DNA of 64,000 nt. Origin: Heliocidaris erythrogramma. Lineage: Eukaryota; Echinodermata; Echinoidea; Camarodonta; Echinometridae. Shown in pieces: positions 1 through 12,896 of the stretch; the stretch's first letter is position 1; every line of letters begins with the position of its first letter. The position numbers and the translations under genes were made by a program. The stretch is taken from positions 372,001 to 436,000 of the forward strand of contig CM046872.1 in the NCBI GenBank assembly GCA_025617745.1, in the 5' to 3' direction. The notes under the pieces were generated by a model. The model searched no databases. It was not told the DNA's origin and saw only the letters and a program-made list of their open reading frames with translations.

Positions 1-237
1 TTTTATGATTTAAGGGCACTGCTTATTCTTGTAAGATTTAGGGTATTGTACCCCTCCGCCCCCTCCCCCCCCCTGCTCCACTGCCTCACATTTTGCTGAT
101 ATCAGCAGGGGGCTTTAATATTAGGGAGCCTCTCTGATTATTTGGAGCTATAGGTACATGGCTCTTTGTGGACTTTAGGGCAATTTGTAAGCGACATCGG
201 GATATATAAATATAAATATAACTGATCAAAAGTACAT

Positions 238-420
238 GGGCGACTTAAAAGGCACTTATCAGAAGGGGAAAAAGCACACTATTTAGAACGGTAAATGGGC
301 ACTAATCAAATGAGGGGCATTAATGTCTGAGGTTAAAAGGGGCACTTATCAGAAGGTGAAAAGGGCACTTATTAGAAAGAAAAGGGGGCACTCTATACGA
401 AGAACAGTGGCACTTATCAG
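238..420. repeat. Degenerate array of a GGGGCACTTATCAGAAG phrase
   Basis: The phrase ggcacttatcagaag recurs about every 20-40 bases with substitutions (about 248, 333, 365 and 409). The same phrase makes another array at about 48475-48620. The spacing is irregular, so this is not a simple microsatellite. No coding signal is seen in 1-600, and the following G-tract and C-tract (about 469-533) belong to the dispersed poly-G element family. Confidence 0.6.
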
Positions 421-760
421 CTATGAAATGTGGCGCTTTTCATAGATAAAAAGGGGAACTTTTTTTTGCAGGGGGGAGGGGGGAGGTGTGTGTGTGTGTC
501 TGGGGGGGGGGGCACCCCCCCCCCCGAGCGCCCCCTAAGTATACTAAAATAAGAAGCAAAGAAAAAGACTTTAAACCACCAGGAATATATAAGGGAAACC
601 TCTTCTTGCGGTGTCGAATAGTTTTTGCGTTGTTGTGTTTTCATGATTGGGTTTATCTAAAATTTGAAAATACTATTCAAAGCTAATCCGCTACAAGAAT
701 GAATATAGACGTCGTCAATAGCAGTAAGATAAATATTTCATTCATATTGTTTACCTATAG

Positions 761-2376
761 GTGGCGCTAAAGCAGCGAATATCTCGGTCGTTGTTTTACT
801 GTTTGTCACGGTTTTATTGGTCTTAGTGACAGCAATCTTCTTGATTGTACATCTCCGCCGCAGGTAAGATCATCATTTTGGTTTCTACATATCGTTTTTC
901 TGATGGTTCATAATTCCAATGGTTCGTATTTCCGAAAGTTCGTTACCCCGATTCAAAGGTTCATAATTCCGCAAATAGTTAGGGTTTTGTCAATTTAAAA
1001 GGTTCATAATTCAGAAATTTCGATAGAATCCTACATCTTTTTTTTCGGAATCATGAACCTTCGGAATTATGAGCCTTCGGAAAAACGAACCTTGGGAAAA
1101 ACGATTTTCATTGGCGCAAAACAAGTGTAATTTTGATAGAAGGATGGAAGGTATAGTATAAATCAAAATTATTTCCTCGCAGATGAAATATCGAGATTTC
1201 CTCATATCCATGATACGTTCAAAAAGCTTTGAAATGTTGGAAGTGATCAGAAATAATTTCGGTATAAATTCTATTGCTGAACATTTCGGCAAAGAGAAAA
1301 ATGAACAACAGTGGTGGGCCAAGAATTATGTACAGGTATCACATATTCAGTTACCTCACTGCCCGAATAAAATTTGAGCACCTCGCTGCCCGAATTCGAA
1401 GAATGATATTTGCCCGATATCGAAGTATTTCTAGCTTGTTATAAGTTCTGAACTATGAAATTAATATCAACAGGGCGGCACGGCAGGATACACTTTCTGG
1501 AGATTATGGAAAAAATTCCGGTGCCCATGTTTACGCCAGTGTCATCTTTTCTGCCAGTGATGTTGACACAGATCACTCTGACGTTGTCAGTGACATAGGT
1601 TTCAGCAACGGCCTGAGGACGCAACATCCTTCATCATCTCTGACCAATCCTGAAGGATTCTAGCCATCCTCAAATACAGGACGATGGATACATGGAGTAT
1701 CGAGCAGAAGGCCCTTCCATATCAGGACAAGGAAACTACATGGAGCTGAAAAAAAAACTTAATAGACTGAAGCATTACGAAGAGAATGGAGAATTAGAAT
1801 ACTCTGTTTTTAAAAGATGAAGGGGCGCGGATAAAACGGACAATACTAGGCAACAGCGTTCAGGGGAAACTAGTGTGGCAGAGGTGCAGGCTTTATGATC
1901 ATTAGAACTGATGCCATGTTAACAAGAATGACCATCAGGAGCAACCGCATATGAACATCTACGGTACTGTAACTGCAGTGTCTGATGATCGACAACCATT
2001 ACAACACATAAGAGCGCAGAAGTGAAGCAGAGCAAAATCAAAGGAGAAGCACGGTCAAGAAGCTAGCAGACAAATGATCCTCTCTGTTATGAGTTAACGT
2101 CCTTCTGGCTCGATACCGACGGTATGATCATCTAAATCTAAACATTAACGAATAAAAACTGGTCCAGCATCCAACGCCAGATCGACATTGGAAACAACTG
2201 AATAAGAACGTGTATTATTATCATTCCATGGTCAATGACAAGGGAAAGGAGTGTTCAAAGAACTCTTAATTGGTATTAACATACCAGCAAAATGGGACGA
2301 CTATTTCTCTGTTGTTAATGTACAAGGACAAGTTGATGTTAGAGACAGCACCGATGTCTGCAAGAAGATGGCATGA
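761..2376 (+). pseudogene. Copy 1 of MAM/stalk/TM receptor-like gene: TM exon and broken tail
   Basis: Only the 3' part of the gene is visible. Exon 761-863 follows a CTATAG acceptor and ends at CGCAG/GTAAG. It encodes a small polar lead, then a hydrophobic helix of about 25 residues and a basic end (HLRRR). It is 15 bases longer than the copy 2 exon after allowing for one extra frame-keeping base. The tail exon starts at 1474 after an AACAG acceptor. An extra T relative to copy 2 (GGATTCTAG against GGATCTAG) makes a TAG stop at 1661-1663. Beyond it the homologous tail can still be followed, with a YSVF motif and stop at about 1817, and a last block with the DDYFSVVNVQGQ motif ending at TGA 2374-2376. 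Homology with copy 2 begins near 600; upstream exons are not in the window. Broken gene, or an assembly indel. Confidence 0.7.
897..1117. repeat. Inverted phrase array (GGTTCATAATTCCGAA) in intron
   Basis: Forward copies of ggttcataattccgaa-like text (905-1015) are followed by reverse-complement copies (ttcggaattatgagcc, 1050-1110), so the array could fold as one imperfect hairpin. The same array is in the matching intron of copy 2 (40937-41140) but not in copy 3, which places its insertion before the copy 1/copy 2 duplication and after their split from copy 3. Confidence 0.65.
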
Positions 2377-2639
2377 TTACTATTGAAATAACTGAAACTA
2401 TAGTCTTTTTGTTTGTTGGACCCTTATTATGGTTGTGGTTGAATGGAACTAAGTCATTCATTAGTTCTTTGGCAGTCCGTCGCTACGATTAGGAGATAAT
2501 TCAACCCTTCATTGTTGTATTGCATGTCTCTACAATGCAATTCTGCTGAAACTGAGGAGGTCACATACATTACATGCATGCCAAGCTGATCCAAGCATGT
2601 TTGTAGTTTGGTTGCGTTTCAGGGCTTTGAGGAGCCAAA

Positions 2640-5150
2640 TGATTAACCATCGACCTATCACTCCTGCTTAACTGGGATTGTGGGCTTCAACTTTTAATTC
2701 CATGGATTTAAAAAAAAAAAGCTCGCTTAACGACTTCTTCTGCATGCTCATAGTTTGGCCATTCATGAACCTGAAATTGTTTCTGAATTTATTAAAATAC
2801 TTAATTTTTATATACATTATAATTCCAGAAATGGGTAACAATCAACAGGGTGTAACCCTTATTTAAACAGTTTTCATTAGATGAACTACATGTACATGGG
2901 CACTGATATTAGAATGTATAATGCATTATGTATATAGCACTGGTAAATAAAATCCCTCGAAGGTCACTTTTTCATGTAAATGTAATATGTATATATATAT
3001 ATTTACATACAAGTATATAAAAGAATAACGAGGTGGAGATGCACTATGTGCTAATTAATGTTTACTTTCCAAATTTTGGGAGCGATCCACACGTCCCTTC
3101 TTCAGGGAAACGGATTGCAACAAAATAAACTTATATATAATATAAGTTTAAGCTTAAATTTTAAGTTACTGTTTAAATTATGCGTAATATTGTTCATTTC
3201 ATGTTTTGTGAAGCGCTTAGAAGCTATACGTATATCAGCGTTATATAATATTATTCATTTTGATAGGCCAATCACCAAAATCCGATTATGGAGGACTGAG
3301 CTCTGGCCAATTTAAAAAAAAACATGTCAAAATCACCTTTGCCCAAGTTTGGGATGAATGGTGATCAGTAGATACCTTACTTGAGGGTGCATTCAACTGG
3401 AATGGAGGTATGGAGACCATTAAAAAAGACATGGGTTTGACCATCCATTTCATTCAAAACTTGGGCAGAGGCAAATTTTACATGGATCAGGAAAAATGCT
3501 GCTGTTCAGCTGTCCAACGGTTGGCAGATTGTGTTGATCAAAGTGTCAAATTATAGAACACATGATAGGCAACAATGTGAATATTTTTATATTTTTTATT
3601 AAATCACACCGTATAGAAGTGACTAACTGGAGTTTGTGGACCCCGCTTCAGAAATATAGCTCCTGTGTTTGCACTCATCCCCAAACAATCATGTGATGAT
3701 ATATTGAAGCCATAGTTTTGGTTTCGATGAGCATAACTGGTAATTCATACAGTGCTATTTTATATTCACTTCTATTTGTCATCAACAGAATAAGTTGCGT
3801 GATTAAAATTGTCATTCTAATCGGGTTTATGACAAATTGCCCGATACCATTCCTCCCTTCATTTTTCTATGAATCTCAAATTAAGAACGGTTTCCTTTTG
3901 AAAAAAGAAAATATCAGCAGCCTGTTTCGTATTGCAGCAAGTAGCACGTGGTGCTCCCATAATTGTGAACACGTGACCTTATTTTCATGAAAACCTTAAA
4001 AGAAATCATTAATTATAAATTGAGTTGAAACTAATCAGATGTCTCAACATTTATCTCTCTCTTCCTGACTTATTTTCCTCTCAATGTATGACTTTAATTA
4101 GCATGTGAAGAATGTCATTTTGTGTTTTTTATGTTCGATATGCCCTTCCTCCCATAACTATAACAGATGAAGCCTTTTAACAATAAAAATTGTGTGTTTC
4201 GTAAACGGCTGCTAAGTGACCAAATTATGTGTGTGTGTGTGTGTGTGTGCTTGTAGCAATACAATTTTTTTTTTTAATTATTGATCAATACTCTTTATGA
4301 AATCATTTATGAACAACTACACTAAGGGCTAGAGACCCCACTGAACAAAAGTAGAATTCTTTTAAAATTTTAATTCTAATTTTTTTTTTACTGGGCATTG
4401 CATTATCTTCACCTCTATTTCTTATCAACAGAATAAGTTGCATGATTAAAATTGTCATTCTAATCGAGTTTATGACAAATTGTTCGATATCATTCCTATC
4501 ATGTGATTTTCCTTCATTTTTTTTCTATGAATCTCAAATTGAGAGGGTTGCATTTTGGGAAAAAAACAAATAACATATCAGCTACCTGTTTCATATTCCA
4601 AGAAATACCACGTGGTAATAGTGAACTTGTGAACACCGGACTTAATTTTCATGAAAACCTGCAAAGGAATCAATAATTATAAATTGGGATCTCTCAACAC
4701 ACACACGCACACACATACACACACAGACCCATATATAAAGTGAAAGAAATGCGAGAATAACGTTGCGTAGCTCAATCAAAGTTGCCCAGAGCTGTGAAAT
4801 GTTTGCATATATATCTTCCTCATTTATTTCCCTCTCAAGGTATGACTGCAGTTAGTACGTGAACAATATCATTTTGATTTTTATGTTAGATATACCCTCT
4901 TCCCATAACTATAACAGATGAAGCCATTGAACAAATATATATATTGTATGTGTGTTTCGTAAACTGCTGTTAAGTGACCAGTTTTTGTTGTTGTTGTGTG
5001 TAGCAATGTAATGTTTGCCTGTTATTATTGATCAATACTCTTATAAAAGCATTTATGAACAACTACATTAAGGGCTCGAGACGGCACTGAACAGAAGAAT
5101 TTAATGACTGAATATTGTTGGAGTCTGGAATGGCATGTTGCAGGATGTCT
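2640..5150. repeat. 3' flank of copy 1, shared with copy 2 (segmental duplication)
   Basis: From the phrase ttaaccatcgacctatcactcc (2643) onward this flank aligns to 42370-45870 with small indels, including the AATAAA signal near 2945, the ACACGTCCCTTCTTCAGGG block (3090) and the GT microsatellite (4229-4249). Open frames at 3058-3315 and 3718-3990 recur in copy 2 but diverge at their ends with frame-changing indels and have no domain, so I treat the stretch as noncoding. Copy 2 carries two insertions that copy 1 lacks. Confidence 0.75.
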
Positions 5151-5197
5151 AATTTACCGCTATGTTGATCAAATAATTATTTACTCTTAATATGTCA

Positions 5198-6775
5198 TTG
5201 GGGGGGGGGGGGGGGGGCAATTGTCTACATTTTTTACACTCCTTGTCCAAAAAATGTGAAATTGAAGCATTGGTTTTTGTCTTTAAGTCTATAGATTTTG
5301 TTCGACCATCCCATCCTTGCTGGATCTGGAAATACTTTTTTTTAAAATTTCTTTCAATGATTGAGAGTACCATGACATCTACAGTATGAAGGACTGAAAA
5401 GGTGGGTTAGATAAAAACACAGAAAGTGTTCGTCTGACCTATTTCCTAATTCACTTTGTCCAGTAACTTTGATATGATAACTGTTAATGATTGATATGTA
5501 TTATTTTTCGGTGTCTCTTTGGAACTTCATCGTTGTCAGTTTTAACAGAGCTACTTCAAGGGATTAACAGGCTGGGGACAGGGGCGACATCTTGAAAAGG
5601 GGACATCGATCCGCTTCCTTGCAAACGTTTGAAAACCTGTTGACGCCTTTGAGCAACTAGTCTGGATAACTTAATTCCGTGAGATTGGCAAAAGAGGGAA
5701 GGAAATACATGTTAGTTAAGCCCGATAATGTCGTTTATTTTATGTAATTGCTTAAAGATCCGTTATTATAATAATTTTATAACTTAGCCCTTAAGTGTCT
5801 CGATGAGTGCTTAAGGATTTCCGCAATATCCCTTTTTTGTTTGAAACGTGTCCTCTTAATCAGATTTTTTTTTTCTGTTATCTTAAATTTGTTCATATTG
5901 TTCACCTAAAAACAATGTATGAATCACAATTCAAGGAACTATCTCTTCTCATATACTTTGCATGCCTTTCATGCCTTTACAATCTTATACGACTTCAATG
6001 ATATGATATCTCTTATGGGTGTCGATCCGTGTTCACGATTGGGGGGATGACCGGCGAGGGAGCGAATTCAGCCAGTGGCGTATCTCGGGATTATGGCGCC
6101 TTGGGCATAAAATGAAGTCCCCCCCCCCCTAATGCCCAAACTTATTTACATTTAGCGAGGGAGCAAAGCGACCAACCGGCAAATTTTAACCTAAAATTTT
6201 GCAATTGAGCAGAAGAGAAGCTCGAATTCTATACATTGATAAACAGTTCTCTATTCACTCACTTCGACAATCGGGAACAAAAAGAGTCGAGAAATTCAGC
6301 AAGGCTACCTAAAGTTGAGACTTCTTTCAAAAGTTGAACCTTTGCAAATGCTGTTTTATACACTTTATCCTCTATTGGGGGCGCAATGTTTAGCAGGAGT
6401 CATATGAAACTTACATGATATAGCGAACAAAGTAATAACATCTTTATTTTTTCAAATTTTGAACACTATTTAAGATCTATATAGGCCTACTTGGGATGCG
6501 AAATTACGAGATCTTGAAAAAAAAATTATGAGAGGAGCAAAGCGACCGAGCTTTGGAAAATTTTCGCATTTCAAACCTTCAAAAACTAGATTTCTAGTGC
6601 ATTTACCCTGCGGATTCTTCATTTCCCCCTCTGTTTTCTTTCTCTCTTTTGCGTTTTTTTGCGCCCCCAAGTGTCTCCCAGGGCACGTGCCCCCTGTCCC
6701 CTAGATACACCACTGAGCAAAGCGACCGAGCGGGGGAGGGTGTGGGAGGGGGTATCCCCTCCCACACCAGGGACT
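5198..6775. repeat. Poly-G tract and dispersed poly-G element fragments
   Basis: A run of about 20 G (5198-5217) is followed by gene-free AT-rich DNA and then by two fragments of the poly-G family: cagtggcgtatctcggg at about 6073, and its reverse complement at about 6660-6715, which carries gggcacgtgccccc and tagatacaccactg. The family text gagcaaagcgaccgag occurs at about 6535 and 6714. At 6739-6768 a perfect 13-bp hairpin (GGTGTGGGAGGGG arm, 4-base loop) is present. Confidence 0.6.
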
Positions 6776-7317
6776 TTTTCAAAAATTTGTCTGTAAAACT
6801 TGCATTATAGAGCATCCAAAAATGTTTCTTTTTTAAATGAAAAGAAGGAATGCACTGATCTACAATAATGGACGGAACCCCTCAATTGCGAATAACAATG
6901 CGAGGGAACGAATTTTCTATTATATTTTCGCATTGAAATTATGGCATTTCTTATTTCCTTACTTCTAATCATTAAAGAATGTGATGGTATTTCAAGATCA
7001 AATATAATGATTTTGGGTAATTATTAGTTTTAAGTTAATGTATCATAATTCAAATTAATTTCATCCAAAAAGTCATAAGGACCGCTATTCATTAAAAAAA
7101 TATATATAAGGACCGCTATTCATAATAAGACATAAGGATCGCTATTCATAATCGGAGAAAGGTGGCTATTCATAATACCAAATCAGGGTCGTTAATCATA
7201 AGGGTCCCTATTCATAATCGAAGAAGAGGGTCGCTATTCATAATCAGAGATGACGATCGCTATTCATAATCGGAGAAGAGGGTCGCTATTCATAATCGGA
7301 AAATTTGTCCTCTTCTC

Positions 7318-7700
7318 TGTTTCACCTTGATAGTAATGTTCTTTGTTCCCTTTCTTTATCTACTCTTGCTGTCTTTCCCTTATAAAAGGTATTCTTTGTT
7401 TTATCCTTCCATCATCTTGTCTTTTTCTCTCCTTATGTTTTCCGTTATTTTTCCTTCTTTCATCTCTTTCATCTTTTGGTGTACCGTACCCCATGTATTT
7501 CTTTATTATTCTCCTTTCAGCTCCTCTTTTGATCTTTCCTTTATCTCGTATTCTTTGTTTCTTCCTTTTATCGTCTTCTCTATTCTGTCTTTTCTATTCT
7601 AGCATCTTCTTCTTTTTCCTCCTTTTTATGTTTTCAGTATTTTTCTCTTATTTCTTTCTTTATAATTTTGTAAGATTTTGTTTTATATTTCTCTTGTCGT
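7318..7700 (+). repeat. Polypyrimidine-rich stretch
   Basis: About 380 bases consist almost only of T and C on this strand with scattered TTTATC and TCTTTC words. Long open frames through it encode Phe/Leu/Ser-rich low-complexity strings in two frames at once, as expected of a T-rich tract rather than a gene. Confidence 0.6.
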
Positions 7701-8390
7701 TTTCTCCAGAAGGGCGCGGTTTTTGCGAAAAAACCTGCCATAAACTGTGACGTCATTTAAACCTAACTGAGATCTAGGATGCAATCATAGCGCCGAAAGT
7801 GTGGGGATCGCCCCCAACAAAAAGGTGGGGGCAAAACGCATTTTCGACCCCCTCCCCTCCCCATAGGCGTAAATGAATCATTTTGTTAGGGCTGAAGTTT
7901 CTTGCCGAATTTGAAGTTTCCCTTTTTTATGTATGAGCGAGCGAAGCTAGAGAGGAAAATTTTCGACACTTTTGTGGTGAAAATGTACAAAAATTACATA
8001 TATTCCAGTATTAAACTATCTTAATATGAGGATATTAGAGCACTTCGTTGCCCGTAATGAGGTGATAGTTGAGCCAGTATTGCCCTTCTCAAAATCCTCA
8101 AGGGGCTGCAGCCCTTCGTACGCCTATATCCCCTTCAAGTTATCTACTATATTGCACAAGCTAGGTAGCAAAGCGTGTTTTGTTGTTGTTGTTGTTGTTG
8201 TTTTTTTTTTTTTGGGGGGGGGCATTTTTAAGCTGCAAAAACGTCATATCTTATTCGATGCACCAAGGAAAATTTGCAAATGACCACTGCGATCTAGGCC
8301 AAGATCCAAATATTGAACATTGATAAAAGGGGGTAACCTCGCTGGTCATATAAGGACCGCTATTTCATAAAGACCACTTATTCATAATCA

Positions 8391-9193
8391 CCCTGATAGC
8401 AGAAAGTGGTAAAAATTACGTGATATTTACGTCGTGGTTTTCGTCTTTTTTATGTCCTGTAATAACGTCAATAAGAGGACAACTTGCACCAACGCAAGAC
8501 GTCAAGGGGACGTCTTATTTTGACGTCATCTGTACACTGTAAAAACTGAAGTGCTGTATATAGCACTTTTTGAGGGCATGCATAGGGACTGCACTCAGAG
8601 TGATATTGAGTGCACACAGCGTGCTATATCAGCATTTTCGCGGGAGCTGGACCGGCTCCTTAAACTGCTAAACATTCATTAAAAAAATGATTTGGGCGAG
8701 CTTCGAACCAGGGTCCGCTGATCGAGAATTGCTGGCATTACCGCTAGACTAACTCACGTCGTACGATTTAGAGCAGATCATATTGTTACATAGTGAATTT
8801 ACGACACCACATAGTTCACGTTATCTACTTGACTCCCATGACTAAACTGGATTGCAAGAAGCATTCGTTAGTCCATCGGTAACGTCGGCGCCTCTCAATC
8901 AGCGGAACCTGGTTCGAGGCTCGCCACGGTCACATTTTTTTTTTTGCTGGTAAATTAGCACACTACAAGTGCTATAAACAGCATTTCAGGTGCAGTCACT
9001 ATACATGCCCCTAAAAGTAGCACTTTAGTTTTTACAGTGTACAAGACGTAGAGATGACGTCAAAATAAGACGTCCTCTTGACGTCTTGCGTTGGTGCAAG
9101 TTGTCGTCTTATTGACGTAATTACAGGACGTAAAAAAGACGAAAACCACGACGTAAATATCACGTCATTTTTTAACACTTTCTGCTATCAGGG
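8391..9193. mobile_element. 803-bp palindromic MITE with two inverted tRNA-like cores
   Basis: The ends are inverted repeats (CCCTGATAGCAGAAAGTG against CACTTTCTGCTATCAGGG), continuing inward for about 150 bases through the GACGTCTTATTTTGACGTCA block and the ACTGTAAAAACT block. Inside lie two tRNA-like sequences facing opposite ways: minus strand about 8694-8765 (A-box-like tagtctagcggtaatgcc, B-box-like ggttcgaagctc) and plus strand about 8865-8933 (gttagtccatcggtaac, ggttcgaggctc). There is no ORF. It is non-autonomous and its superfamily is unclear. A second copy at 37312-39211 is interrupted by a LINE. Confidence 0.8.
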
Positions 9194-9399
9194 CACCTAC
9201 CCATAACGCGTGACTAAATGAATAGCGGTCCTTCTATAATAGCAAGCAAACCATAGACAAATTATCTCGCTCTTGATAAGGACCTCCATTCATATAAGGA
9301 CCACTATTCATAACTATTCTTAAGGACCGCTATTCATAATGCGTGTTAAATGAATAGCGGTATCTATGAATAGCGGCCCTTATGAATAGCGAGCGAATC

Positions 9400-11640
9400 C
9401 CGATAAAAGTCCCTTTTCTCACTTCTTTCTCAAAATGGGGGCACAACACTGATGGAACAAGTGACAAATAATCAAAGAAATTTAGGAAGGCCACCGAAAG
9501 TTGGTATTTCTTTCAAATGTATATAGAAAATTTGAAAATGCGATTTTATATGCTTTAACATAATTATACTGGGGCCAAATATTGAAAAACAAAACAAAAA
9601 TAGGGGCGTAACTAGTACTAACTACGAGGGGGTATGGGGCACGTGCCCCACAAATCAGATGGGGGGGGGGGGGGGGAATAATTAAAGAGGAGCAAAGAGA
9701 ATAAAGATGGGGGAGAGGAAAAGGAAGTGAAAATAAGACAATATTTGGACACCTTTTTGTTTTGACTGCGAGGCAACGCCCCCTATAATAAGGGCCTGTG
9801 TATCATGGATTGTCTATGTTTGCTTTGAAATTAATTCAATTCAAACCAATATATTCCCATTTCCAGCAAAAACAATTCCTATAAAAACGAAACAAAATTA
9901 GACAGAGAAGCATATAAAATTGTAAAACAATATGTGACCAGGCACCACAAACCACCAAAAAGTCGCACTGTGTGATTTTCAGTTAGATCTCAATGTATGT
10001 TTGGTTGGCATGGTCAAATTTTAGTTTTAGGTGTTTCCTGAAAGAGTATACTTTTTTCTAAGTAATGTAAGAATTTGGAGGCACCCGCGAATCTAAAAGT
10101 GGTATTTTTGACATTTTTTTATTAGACATATGTGTGTCTTCTCTGGATTTTGTGGTATTACTTTTCTTTTTTACGACCCTAAATACTTGTCTCATTTTGA
10201 TCTCCCATAAATTTTAAACAGAGTAATTTCTTGCATTGATACTTGTACCCTATGATGAACAGGATATGACTAATATGACATTTATAGAAATTTTAATTGA
10301 TTTCTAATCCTCCTTTTGTCACCTTAGCACAACACCTTGCAAGTCAGAGTGCTTCAATAGACTGTGAAATTTAAATCATTATTTCTCAAATTAACATGAC
10401 GAGGGACTGAATTCTTCTCTGTGTACAGTGAGTTAGGAACATCCAATGCAAATGAGTTATATATCATTTTAAAGCTGAGAATCTGCTTTTTCAGAATCAG
10501 AACTTAACTAAAAAATCATATCTGGTGACTCTTTGGTGGTTTTGTGGTGCCTTTGAATTTATCATGTACATGATGTTTACAATCAAGTAGTGTTTAACTT
10601 TTTCTTTAAACTTCAGCATCATCCTGACAATATTCCATCGGTGCCAGTGGTATACTGTTAAGTATACTGCTTGCATGTAAACAACCATAGGACCAACGGC
10701 TTTAAGTCCTCTCCGAGGGACTCGGGGTTAATGCCTTAAAGTAGATATTCAAAGAAAATCACAAATATGGCAATTAATGTATCACTAGAAACTGGGAAGC
10801 TTACAGATGGCAATCGTATAAGTTTTATGTCAACTGCGTATCTGATGATTATAAAAACAACACAAATAAAAGCTCTTCTCAGCATGTGGAATATCCGAGG
10901 ATTCGCCAGAAATATAGCGATGTTTTGATGTCGCCACACTCGGGATCGATCCTGCTTAAGCAGACGACGTCCTATAATGAATGAACGTAATTGCAATGCA
11001 ATTATTTATCCAATTATAAAGAGTTTGGTGTATTTAAACATGACCTTATTTCACACCATTATAAAGGGAAAGTGAAACTGATTCTGATAGCTAAAACCGT
11101 TTGATTGTAAATACACAGGAGAAGGGTCAATGATCAATGAAATAAACCCCACTTTCAAATTGAAAAGCCCTCCGAATAATAGCAGGATGGTATTCGTTCC
11201 CTCTTGAAACGCCGAACATGCCCCGGTGCAAGCAGCTGAAAATACAATGGCGTCTTATTTTGTTTACAAGTGACTGATTCCTTTATTTTTTTAACGCTGC
11301 ATTTTTCATCAAAATAATACCATACACGAAGTTAAGAGTGAGGCAACAGACTAACATTAAGACTGACGCTAGTGAAGGAAGAGAAATAAGTGAAGAGGAG
11401 ATGACAAAATAGGCTCTGAAAAATGTGTAAGATGTTATGGGACATCGTCTGCTTAGACAGGACTGGTCCATGGTGTGTCGTCACATATCTCAGCAGCGTT
11501 CGAGGAGCTCTTCAGCTGCTATATCGGGGGCTGTATTTTACCGTTTTATAATTGATAATAATCATTACTTCAAATGTTTCCAAGCGTTGAATTTGGATAA
11601 CCTTGTTTAATTTATGCCATCTATGCAATAATAAGTATTA
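9400..11640. other. No gene seen
   Basis: A poly-G element fragment (about 9600-9680, with gggcacgtgccccac and a 16-G run) opens the stretch. The rest is AT-rich single-copy-looking DNA with short open frames (10497-10688, 10736-10996, 11283-11471, all minus) that show no domain, no bias and no matching splice context. Confidence 0.5.
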
Positions 11641-11680
11641 AGCCAATATTTAAAATCATTAAAGTTCTACTTTAAAAAGG

Positions 11681-11756
11681 ACACGAGTGTATCCTGGTTT
11701 CGAGCCCTGGTCCTTCAGTTACGAAGCCACTGCTCGACCACTGAACTATCTCGCCT
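11681..11756 (-). repeat. tRNA-like SINE head or tRNA pseudogene
   Basis: Reading the minus strand, an A-box-like word (tagttcagtggtcgag) is followed about 40 bases later by a B-box-like word (gggctcgaaacc), with partial acceptor-like ends. The anticodon region does not give a clean 5-bp stem, so this is not a functional tRNA. A SINE promoter or a decayed tRNA is more likely. Confidence 0.5.
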
Positions 11757-11889
11757 TTTCTGAGGATTATGGCATGATAAACAGCAAGCACCTGATGGCA
11801 ACACCTTCTACAGCACCCCCCCCCCAACCCGCACATAGGCTATGCCATTTATGAATTACTTTGACGAAAATTGTCAGTACTATGTGCTT

Positions 11890-12250
11890 GTACCGGGGCA
11901 AGATTGGTCGGACTGATGGGGGGGGGGGGGGGGGGGGTGGCACAGGCGTAGCCAGGATTTTTCAATAGGGGTGGAGGGGGGGGGGGGCAGACGTGAAGGA
12001 TCCAACCACGTAGCTAGGATTTCATTGATAACGCAACGCCAGGGGGTTGGTGCAGGGAGTGGGAGTTTCCCCTCCCGTGCGAAGTGCGAAAGCTCACAGA
12101 GACTGAACTCGACTTTAGTCGAATTTGAACTCGAGTTCATTTGTGTGTAAACAGGGTAGTCGCAATTAGAACTCGAGTTCAAAACTCGAATTCGAATGAC
12201 GACCCAAAGCAACTTTTATCGAATTCAAACTCGACTATTATCAAATTTAA
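11890..12250. repeat. Poly-G element plus TCGAATT/CTCGAGTTC phrase array
   Basis: An 18-G run (about 11920-11937) and the caggcgtagccaggattttt text mark a poly-G family copy. It is followed at about 12100-12245 by alternating words such as gtcgaatttgaactcgagttc and gtgtgtaaacaggg. The same words recur at 21110-21260, on the far side of the BEL/Pao insertion. Confidence 0.55.
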
Positions 12251-12896
12251 AGGACAATTAACCCCACGTGATATTCTAGATGCACCTATTGTCTGCTACG
12301 TCTTTCCATGGAGGCTGCCATTTTGTGCATGACACGGATCATTAGGTACCATATGCATTGATAATAGCCTACCTTTACAACAGATACGTCGCTTTGTTCT
12401 GATTGTATTACGATTGTTATTGGCCATGGGCCTAGATAATTGACGACCCATGAGTTCTAATAGCCATCCTGTAAAGCAGATTCCTCGCTTTGTTTTGGTA
12501 TTGTTACGATTGTCTCCGTCCTTGACGTCAATTCTCCGTCCTTGACGTATATTTTTTATGAAGTATATTTTTTATGAACAAATTAAGACCTTTTAAAAAA
12601 TATATAAAACTAAACTTACATTTCAGAATATGTGACTTTATCTAATATATATTTGTCCTCTAAAAATCAATTACAAGTTAACGATGAAGGAAATTTTACT
12701 TGGGATGAAAAATATGTTCGTGTACACATAAAGTAATGGCAGCCCCCTTATTATTGCTAGCAGACGATAACTTGGCTGGAAAATAGTGATTTATATCTAT
12801 ATCCTGTGTTTTTACATGAAATTGCATGTATCAAATAAGAGGCATATACTACACCATTCAAAATAAGCTAATTCATACGCTGAGGTTACTTTCCCT
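12251..12896. mobile_element. TTAA-flanked MITE, copy A
   Basis: It is flanked by TTAA on both sides (12247-12250 and 12897-12900). The ends are imperfect inverted repeats (AGGACAATTAACC against AGGGAAAGTAACC). It contains the gctgccatttt and ggcagcccc words in inverted positions and ctagcagacgata, all shared with the element at 43873-44776. There is no ORF. TTAA target duplications are known for piggyBac and Kolobok superfamilies; I cannot choose between them. Confidence 0.65.

Larger units (their letters stand above)
7080..9395. repeat. Inverted array of GGACCGCTATTCATAAT phrase enclosing a MITE
   Basis: About nine forward variants of ggaccgctattcataatc lie at 7080-7310 and two at 8350-8385. 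At 9195-9395 forward and reverse variants (atgaatagcggtcctt) are mixed. The 803-bp MITE at 8391-9193 sits inside the array. A pyrimidine-rich stretch (7318-7700) and a fragment with the gagcgagcgaagc text (about 7935) fill the middle. No gene is seen. Confidence 0.6.

Noticed and set aside
3058..3990. Frames repeated in copy 2 at 42717 and 43486, suggesting a second conserved gene
   Set aside because: The repetition comes from the shared segmental duplication; the ends differ by frame-changing indels and no domain is seen.
7327..7750. Hydrophobic Phe/Leu/Ser-rich frames resembling a membrane protein
   Set aside because: Two frames look equally hydrophobic because the tract is T/C rich.
8694..8933. 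Two functional tRNA genes
   Set aside because: A and B boxes are present but no full cloverleaf forms; they sit in inverted repeats of a MITE and recur in its second copy.
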